Of a stretch of DNA of 64,000 nt, positions 56,617 to 64,000 are shown in pieces. Origin of the DNA: Microvelia longipes (taxonomy: Eukaryota > Arthropoda > Insecta > Hemiptera > Veliidae); NCBI GenBank assembly GCA_018340805.1, contig JACMZG010001914.1, positions 2,108,058-2,172,057 of the forward strand. Direction: 5' to 3'. The number at the start of each line of letters is the position of its first letter. The stretch's first letter is position 1. Made by a program: the position numbers and the translations under genes. The notes below the pieces were generated by a model, which saw only the letters and a program-made list of their open reading frames with translations, ran no database searches and was not told the DNA's origin.

Positions 56617-57399
56617 TATATATCTATATTATATAACCTGAAGATGATAATGACTTAGTATATTTGAAACGTTGACAAATGAAAAATTGAAGTTTTATTT
56701 ATAACCGGACCGAATCCCTGAGTTAAGTAGTTCTTGGAGGGCTGTTTGATAATTATATATTATATATATATATATATAATTTTTTATATTATAAGAAATA
56801 ATTGTCTACTAATATATAATTTAAAATGATTGCACTGATTATTTTTAAAGGGAGGTGATTTCAAAAACTAATTTTTATAAATAGTTTTTTTATATTTTAT
56901 AAATTCATTTTTACAAATGAAAGAGAAATATAAATTTCATTTTATTTGATATGATTCATGATGAGGAAATAATATCCTTTATGCACTTAGAGGCGTGGCT
57001 TATTTAGACTCCGCCCCGCGTAGTTGTTATTTAGAGTACTGAGGGGTAATTTCAGATTTATTTTTGTTTTGAGTAGTATCAAGACTACGTCACAACCTCC
57101 TATGCTACTTGCAGCTAAATTATATATTTTACTTTCTTATGTCTTCTCAATACAAAGCATTCTAATATTTACTAAAAATTTCAAGTCTACGTTAATGCAA
57201 ATAGTAGATTAAAAGTTACGCTAATAAGCTAAAAATTTGTAACTTATTAAAGTAACTTTTATCCAAATAATGTAGACTTAACATTTTTTTAGCAAATTTT
57301 CGAAAAAGTGCTTATAGGTTGGGGTCATAAAAGGGCTAGGAGTGGGGTGGATATTTTAAAAGGAGAGATCCATTGATTAAATATATATGTATTTATATG
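56111..57399. other. AT-rich noncoding DNA
   Basis: Contains (AT)n tracts (56494-56635, 56750-56780) and, at 56636-56750, the repeat described below. No gene. Confidence 0.45.
56636..56750 (+). repeat. CCTGAAGATG...GAAACG repeat, copy 1
   Basis: CCTGAAGATGATAATGAC, TTTGAAACGTTGAC, then GACCGAATCCCTGAGTTAAG and GGAGGGCTGTTTGATA. The second copy at 58387-58470 shares the start and end. The spacing echoes the hammerhead core, but stem II is not convincing. Confidence 0.6.
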
Positions 57400-57640
57400 T
57401 ATTTATTTATTTATTAGTCAATACAATATTACATGCAATATTATAATTTACAGAATATTCTTACAAAATAATTGATTAATTACATATGTCATATGTATTT
57501 GGGAATAAGAGCCTCCAGAGAAAACCTTGAAACAGGAGGATCTTTGTCACTGATTTTAGGTTTAAGGCTTTTAATTTCTTTATTGGTTAGTTTAGAATGA
57601 AAACAAATTAATGATATAAAATGAGTAGAAAGCTAAAAAA
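57400..57640 (-). pseudogene. Possible LINE 3' end with (TAAA)n tail
   Basis: Minus strand: an open stretch of ~47 codons (SKLTNKEIKSLKPKISDKDP, then SRFSLEALIPKYI and stop) precedes ~90 bp ending in an AATAAATAAATAAATA tail. The tail type is common in LINEs. The protein itself is not recognised. It could instead be a terminal host exon, since an AG acceptor preceded by a T-run lies just upstream. Confidence 0.35.
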
Positions 57641-57769
57641 ATGTTATAACAAACAGTCATAATAACATTAATATACTATACTTGAGGAAAAAATTTAAAA
57701 TAATACTAATGCTAAGATATATTAAAAATAAAAAGAACAACAAAAAATAAAGAATAAAAGGAGAGAACC

Positions 57770-57988
57770 AAAAAATATATACATATATATATATTATATT
57801 ATATATATATATATTATTATATATATATTATATATTTATTTATATTATTATTATATATATATATATTATATTATATTATATTATATTTATATATTTATTA
57901 TATTATTATATATATTATATATATATATATTTATATTATATATATTATATTATATATATTATATTATATTATATTATATATATGATAT

Positions 57989-58029
<41 letters not shown>

Positions 58030-58514
58030 TAATATAACAGAAAAACTACAAATTTGCTAGCCAGAGCTGTATTGCTTTTTTAAATATTATATATATTTAA
58101 ATCTTCATATTTCTAATTTGCTCTGGTAGCGAGTTGTATAATTTAGGTCTGTTGGCATGTTCAAAGTGGTTATATCCTATATATATTTATAATATTATAT
58201 TATATATATTTAGTATGTATATTATATATATATATTATATATATATATATATATTATATATATATATATATATATTATCAAAAAAGTTTCTCTCTTTTTT
58301 TGGCTTTTTTAATCTTGAATTGTATTATTTTTTTGTTCATTTTTACTTTTCTTTCTTTACATCGTGGCTATATTTTTATGTTTAGATGTCCTGAAGATGA
58401 ATACATAACTTAGTGTGGACCGAATCCCTGAATTGAGTTGTTTTTGGAGGGCTGTTTGATATTGTATGTATATAGATATATATATATATATTATATATAT
58501 ATATATATACATAT

Positions 58515-58545
<31 letters not shown>

Positions 58546-58550
58546 CATTA

Positions 58551-58581
<31 letters not shown>

Positions 58582-58740
58582 CATATATTAATATATATAT
58601 ATATAATATATTTTATTTATTATATATATATATATTATTATATATATTATATATATTATATATCATATATTTATATATATATTATATATTATATATTATA
58701 TATTTATATATTATTATATATATATATAGTTATATGTGTG
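57770..58740. repeat. Complex (AT)n arrays
   Basis: Long AT/TTA tracts (57770-58030, 58165-58275, 58460-58735) are interrupted by short unique segments. Open frames across them are artefacts. A minus-strand fragment at 58098-58175 (RPKLYNSLPEQIRN) looks like a LINE RT C-terminal remnant. Confidence 0.85.
58387..58470 (+). repeat. CCTGAAGATG repeat, copy 2
   Basis: Shares CCTGAAGATGA, ACTTAGT, GGACCGAATCCCTGA and GGAGGGCTGTTTGATA with 56636-56750 but lacks the GAAACG part. Both copies abut AT arrays. Confidence 0.6.
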
Positions 58741-59384
58741 TGTGGTGTTGTGTATAAGGACATTTTTTTACATAGGTTCAAGTGTGCATAGAATCTAATA
58801 TTTATACGTTGAGAATGTTTTTACACCAATATTCATATTAGCAAAGCGGAGTCTACGAAAAATACCTTACACTCCTAACATTCTCTTTGTGGGGACTAAA
58901 ATTTATTTACGTAATATTTTTAATTTAATTCTTAAACATGTTACTAAACAAATAAAATATCGCTAAAAAAGGTCATCTGTAACACTAATTAATTTCTATA
59001 CATTGTTAATATATTATGAAAATTATGTTAATATTTAAATTATTATTAACATTACTTAGTTATTATTTAAAATAATTAGTGAATTCACAGCTCTAAACTC
59101 ATTACAATTTAAGTTTATCGAAAGACGTATATAATTTTTTTCTGTAGGATTCAAAAACTTTTTTAAAATGGTAAAGATAATATTAATGATAATAAATTTA
59201 ATTTGAGATTAATAGTTGTAATAATTTTTCTTTGTTCTCACTGCATATTAATCAAAAGATATTTAAATATAGAACATACAAGATAAAAAGAGCACAGAAA
59301 TTTTACATTAATATTAATTTATTTTACTTCAGTATGACTAACAAAATATGTAGACACTTATATTTATTTGAAACGAGACCTATT
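58741..59384. other. AT-rich noncoding DNA
   Basis: No gene recognised. Confidence 0.45.
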
Positions 59385-59870
59385 TCTGTCCTCATGTACA
59401 CCGTAGACAGGGATTTCACCTGAGTTATACGTTTTATGTTTTTTAAGACCTTCTGAGTAGTTTTTACCAAGTTTTCTATCTGTAAGTGTGTCTGGGTCTG
59501 TAATTATCGTAGCTCCAAGTGTATTGGTGGTAGGGTATTGTAACTTGGTAATTGTACAGTCCGGAAAAAAAATCTTAATGTTTATCAACACGTACGTATA
59601 CGTATTGAAAAAATGAAATATACATAATTGAGATATTTGGTATAAGTGTAATAAATTTATAAGTGCAATTTATTTAGTATTTCCTTTATGCAATAAATAA
59701 GTGTACAAGTTTAATTTAAATATGGCTAATTTATCTAAGATTTTTTTTGGGATCACCAATGTCAAGCATCATCTAGCTAGAATAGCACCTGGATAGATGA
59801 CCACTAGAAATAAAACGGATGTTTTAAATGTCTCAGGACAAACAGAGCCAGTCTAAAGACGTACAGAAAT
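59385..59870 (+). repeat. Divergent 5S-like dispersed repeat
   Basis: Old copy: TACACCGTAGACAGGGATTT, AATTATCGTAGCTCCAAGTG, and a 5S-like stretch at 59758-59812 with GTCAAGCATCATCTAGC and CCTGGATAGATGACCACTAG. Confidence 0.65.
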
Positions 59871-60127
59871 TAAAATTTAAGTATACAAATTCTTGTAGTC
59901 TTTAAAGAGTATATCTTACATGGTATTAAAAATAATTTGTGTGTCCATTTCATTAATAACGATTGATCTAAAGGGTTCTATAAGCGAACTTAATCATGAA
60001 ATCGAGAGAAATAGTTATTTATGGTAATTGCAGTGCCGGATCCTCTGAGAGTGAAGCTGAATGGATGATTCATTCAATGATCCATTGATGGTTCCCATCA
60101 ATGGATTTACACTACATTTTTACATTG
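59871..60127. other. Noncoding DNA
   Basis: Nothing clear. May include the decayed upstream part of the RT fragment that follows. Confidence 0.35.
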
Positions 60128-60415
60128 TAACATCTGGAGTGCCCTAAGGCACTCATTTAGGGCCAATATTGTTCGTTAATGACCTAAGTAGAGTTATTGG
60201 CAACCTTAGTCTGTTTTTTGCTGGTGATTTAGAGTATACTATGGCTAGGTAATCGTATGTAGACGAGGTAATAGTTTGTGTAGATAAACATAGCTCATAT
60301 GAGCTATGTTATGCTCATCAACAAGATTTTAATAGACTGTCTTTCTGGTTTCAAGAAAAAATTATGCAACTCAACCCAATAAGAAAAACTGTTGTACTTT
60401 ATCAGTTTGTCATAT
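60128..60415 (+). pseudogene. Decayed non-LTR reverse transcriptase fragment
   Basis: One frame reads VTSGVP, stop, GTHLGPILFVNDL, then LFFAGDLEY in the position of the (F/Y)ADD box, then QQDFNRLSFWFQEKIMQLNP. This is the jockey-like RT order (GVPQGS, ADD, L..W....L.LN). The first stop replaces the Gln of GVPQG; a second stop and an AGD replacement show decay. Confidence 0.75.
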
Positions 60416-61329
60416 TAATGGTTTATATAAGTGGCACACTGCCACGATATAAGCGAATTTTCACATGTATTAGGCAAAAAACCTGATTTGTTTACACTAT
60501 GTCAACCACTGACATAATGTTTTGTTTGTCATATACGAGTATATGTCAATCAACAGGTACTAAGTACTTAAGTACTTAGTAACAGGTACTAATACTGATA
60601 ATAAAATGAAACTTTATTTTTTTGTACATACATACATTGTATGTATACATTTTATACATAGTTGTAAGCGTATTAAAAATTCTAAATTCGATGTGAACAT
60701 AGAAACTTTTCTTTAATTTAAAATTTAGTTTGTTATTAAATTGAAGGTTATTAAATAAATTAATATTTATAAAGAACTGCAGACATCAAGAAATTTAAAT
60801 TTTATATATAAAATTTAGTTATTAATATTTATGTATTTTAAAGATTATGTTACTAGATGTTTATAAATTATTAGATCAGTTAAAATTCATATTTAAACAT
60901 ATTCACTCGGGAAAAACACGTCTAAGTCATGAAAAAATCTGAAACGTCGTGATTATAAAATGAAATGGCTGGAATTTAGACAGTGAATAATATGTTATCT
61001 TTGTTTATGAAATTTGTAATCAAAAGTATAAAATTTAAGTAGTAAAAAAATCAGATGATGAAATCCGCTAGTCGGGAAAGTTTTCCCTAAAACGCGTATT
61101 TTGTTTTCCTAAGAATGCATCTCTTGCATTAGTTTTCGGTTATGCTTAATAATCTGAGCAGTAGCACCACTGTTTGGACCTCAATTTTCCGGTTCTGTCA
61201 AAGGAAGTGAGCAAAACATTTTAGTAATTACCATAAACTAAGCTTCTAATCTGTGCGATTAATACCAGTAGTGTCGGTTTCGCAACTATGACCATAGCTG
61301 TATATAACCAATAGAATAAATAGAAGCAT
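60416..61329. other. AT-rich noncoding DNA
   Basis: Palindromes such as AGTACTTAAGTACT near 60558 and no gene. Confidence 0.45.
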
Positions 61330-62215
61330 GTCCCATAAAACCCTTAAATAATTGTGTAACAACATTAGTATATGGTAAATAATAATAAAGCGAAACTAAG
61401 TGAAATTGTGTAACAGTAGTAATGCTTAAATGTACAATAACGAAAACTGAAAACTTGAGTGAGAAATTGTGTAACAGGTAGAAATGTTAAATGACGAATA
61501 AAGCTAAAACTTGAGGTGAGATTTGTGTAACAGGGTTAATGTTAAATGACGATAAACGCAAAAAAACTTAAGTGAGAAATTGTGTAACAGGTAGAATGTA
61601 AATGACGATATAGCTAAAACTTAAAGTGAGAAATTGAATAACAGTAGTAATGTTAAATGACGAATATAGTGAAAACGTAAGTGAGAAATTGTGGAACAGG
61701 TTGTAATGTTAAATGACGAATAAAGCGAAAACTTAAGTGAGAAATTGTGCAACAGGTAGTAATGTTAAATGACGAATAAATCGAAAACTTGAGTGAGAAA
61801 TTGTGTAACAGGTAGTAATGCTAAATGACGAATATAGTAAAAACTTTAAGTGAGAAATTGTGAAGCAGGTAGTAATGCTAAATGACGAATAAAGCGAAAA
61901 ACTTAAGTGAAAATTGAACAGGTATATGTATTTAAGCGAAAACTTAAGTACGAAATTGTGTTACAGGTAGTAACTGTTAACACAAACTTAAATAAGTTTT
62001 CAGTTTTAACTGAAAACTTAAATAAGAGATAGTGAGACAGGTAGTTATGTTTAAATGATGAATAAAGCTAAAACTTAAGTAAGCAATTGTGTAGTAAGCA
62101 GTAACTGCAAATGTTAAATGATGTATAAAGCAAAACTTATGTGAGAAATTTTGTAACAGGTAGTAGTTAGTAATGCTAAATGACTTATAAAGCGAAAACT
62201 TAAGTAAGAAATAGT
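61330..62215. repeat. ~57-bp satellite, about fifteen units
   Basis: Units combine AAGCGAAAACTTAAGTGAG, AAATTGTGTAACAGGTAGTA and ATGTTAAATGACGAATA. Units decay toward both ends, and single-base length changes dominate. Confidence 0.9.
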
Positions 62216-62695
62216 TGCATAGTTGTTAAGAAAACAACTATGCATTTCATAAAAAATTCGTTCGTTTTGCAGATCTCTGTTTAATTACTACCCTTGAATT
62301 TAATACTCTTCATAACAACTGACATAAAGAATTATTGCACATTATTATTTATAATTTTTTCGGTCGTTTTATTGAATCTTTAACAGAATAAAGCTATATC
62401 CACACGCACAAGTTTAGTTTACATTTCATGTAAGGTTGTAATAACCAATGAGGTAAAATGACAACGCGTTGTGCTACGAGATGGCAATTAAAGTGGTGTC
62501 AGTTTTAGCAACCCAAGAAGTAACCTTTCACCTGGTAAAAGAGGTAACCTTTGCCATCATGAGTTAGGCTGGTAATTGTAAACATAGTTTTAATATAAAC
62601 ATATTTTTTTATTGTAAGCATAGTTCATTAATGTGGACATAGTTTGTTAATGTCAACATAGTTTCTACAAATACATATAGTTTGTTAATGTAACA
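62216..62695. other. Noncoding DNA
   Basis: Short repeats of AACATAGTTTRTTAATG near 62575-62690. No gene. Confidence 0.4.
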
Positions 62696-62872
62696 CCTCG
62701 TCTACACGATGTGTTGAACACCAGGTTGAATCCTCGACACTGATTCTACTCCGTGTAGACAGGGGTTCAACCTGGTGTTTAACACCGATATCGACACCCA
62801 TAATTTGTAGGTCGAATCCTGATAATGTGTCGACACTTATCGGGGTTGAACCCGGTATCCAAACTAAGGTTA
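62696..62872. repeat. Palindromic GTTGAACCC element
   Basis: Nested inverted words: GTCTACACG/CGTGTAGAC and TTGAACACCAGGTTGAA/TTCAACCTGGTGTTTAA, ending GGGGTTGAACCCGG. The same GTTGAACCCC/GGGGTTCAAC theme recurs at 63910-63985. Confidence 0.7.
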
Positions 62873-62943
62873 TTTTGATAATTATTATTGCTTTCAATTT
62901 TTTTGGTTATTTAATAAACATATAAAAATTTATTATGAATTTA

Positions 62944-63159
62944 ATAAACTGCGTAGGCTTCCGCGGTTATTGTCATGAAGATTTAGGTCTTCCGGTGGTG
63001 ACCGCGTCAAGCGGTGGTCTTCCGCGTGAGTTATAGTTTTGTAGAGCATTGTGTTTCTATCCATGATGTCCTACATCCCTGAAGATGCCTCCCACAGTGG
63101 AAGCGAAACGTCGGATTCTTCATCTACATTGACGCGGTCACCACCGGAAGACCTAAATC
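62944..63159 (+). mobile_element. Short hammerhead-bearing insertion
   Basis: A 216-bp insertion between 15-bp direct repeats TTTATTATGAATTTA (62929-62943 and 63160-63174). It contains a perfect 31-bp inverted repeat (62980-63010 and 63129-63159, with CTTCCGGTGGTGACCGCG) enclosing a hammerhead-like motif. ~36 bp at the left lie outside the palindrome, as at 33315-33692. No coding capacity. Confidence 0.7.
63063..63124 (+). ncRNA. Hammerhead-like ribozyme motif
   Basis: Stem I is AUCC/GGAU (63075-63078 with 63113-63116) plus an outer GAUG/CAUC (63065-63068 with 63121-63124). The core is CUGAAGA at 63079-63085, then an extra U. Stem II pairs GC/GC and CCA/UGG across an internal loop. GAA at 63105-63107 is followed by a two-pair stem III AC/GU without loop and C17 at 63112. 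Confidence 0.6.
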
Positions 63160-63174
63160 TTTATTATGAATTTA

Positions 63175-63904
63175 TTTACCTTTTCCTAATGATATTTAAC
63201 CAAAATATTGATTTAGCAGCATTATGCTGTCGAAACTTTATTGGTAATATAAATGCATTCATTGGCTCAAATTTAAGTCGCGATTCGCTGTAATAAACGC
63301 TGCTTATATTGGTGGAATATTAAATAATATTGGTTCTTGGCCTTCTCATAAGAGCAGTGTATTTTCTTTTTCTGTTGTTCCTTGCCGCATATGCCTCATT
63401 TAATAAAAACACTAATTTGTAGGTTAAAGCAGTTATAATTAAAATAGCGGACACAAAATAAGGAAATAATAATTCATGTTTTTAAAAATATTCCAAATAC
63501 TAAGGAAAGTACAAAAGAGAACCGAATAATTGCAAATCATGTTGATTTTAAAGAATGACCAACTTACCCAAATAAATATTTCCTAAGAAAATATCGATCT
63601 TTATTTAGATTTTAGTTATTTAGAATTATTTTATTGATAAACATCTTTATTAGTTCTATTTTTACTGTTCAGTTTTGTTTGTATTTTTATAACAAATTTT
63701 GGTTTATTTACTTGGTTTTATTTATTCATTATCATTCTACTTTACTATAATGTGATTTACAAATATCTGCCAATACTATAATGAAGTAATAAAGGATATA
63801 ATTATGTATAAGAACTGGCTACATATATAAGTAAAGAAAAACAGACAAACTTAGAGATACAATAGGATAACCACTGTGCAGAGGTTATAACTTTTAATTA
63901 CAGC
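63175..63904. other. AT-rich noncoding DNA
   Basis: A short open stretch at 63175-63290 has no recognised domain. Confidence 0.4.
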
Positions 63905-64000
63905 ATAGGAGTTGAACCCCTACTGTTTAGACGTTTGCGGGGTTCAACTCCGCAAACGTGTTTTGTGTTCAACCCAGTGTTCAACATATTATGTTGACAT
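63905..64000. repeat. GTTGAACCCC palindromic element, cut by window end
   Basis: GGAGTTGAACCCC and GGGGTTCAACTCC face each other, followed by GTTCAACCCAGTGTTCAAC; same theme as 62696-62872. Confidence 0.65.

Noticed and set aside
58134..58791. Tyr/Ile-rich frames in both directions
   Set aside because: Translations of (AT)n and TATATA tracts.

Overview
This looks like a window of AT-rich arthropod nuclear DNA (insect or crustacean; I cannot name the species). The evidence is a spliced, minus-strand MyoD/nautilus gene with the arthropod-type myogenic basic region, a small secreted Kazal-type inhibitor gene with canonical GT/AG introns, a copia element with a copia-type primer binding site, and an errantivirus (gypsy group) with an env region. 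Most of the window is repeats: simple (AT)n tracts, minisatellites, nested MITEs, LINE fragments and one dominant dispersed family of about 750 bp.

Layout. 1-5.2 kb: AT-rich DNA with fragments of the dominant repeat and a small ribozyme-bearing insertion. 5.2-10.0 kb: a copia element with 5-bp target duplications. 10-13 kb: duplicated blocks and a 22-unit satellite built on GCGAGCGAAGCGAGCC. 13-29 kb: noncoding repeats, a hAT-type MITE with a perfect 8-bp target duplication, a tRNA-derived SINE and a LINE 3' end. 29.5-30.7 kb: a long-TIR DNA transposon carrying one Myb/SANT-like exon. 33.3-33.7 kb: a long palindrome with a hammerhead-like ribozyme on each strand. 34.4-35.6 kb: the Kazal gene. 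36.1-43.6 kb: the errantivirus. 47.7-55.6 kb: four MyoD exons on the minus strand, with introns full of repeats. 55.6-64 kb: foldback elements, AT arrays, LINE pieces, a ~57-bp satellite and another ribozyme-bearing insertion.

Most interesting content. (1) Hammerhead-type self-cleaving ribozyme motifs occur in two unrelated classes. Three short insertions (4.8, 33.4 and 63.1 kb), each flanked by 12-15 bp direct repeats, share one core variant. About 300-nt monomers inside a MyoD intron (54.0-55.1 kb) carry a second core. (2) The dominant ~750-bp family contains a stretch resembling the 5S rRNA internal promoter (box A, intermediate element, box C), preserved in about ten copies. (3) The word GCGAAGC, known as an unusually stable DNA mini-hairpin, recurs in the satellite, in the dispersed family and in hairpin repeats in a MyoD intron.

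Caveat. Several reading frames (copia pol, a MyoD exon, two LINE fragments) break by one base at homopolymer runs. This suggests residual long-read indels, so broken frames are not by themselves proof of pseudogenes.
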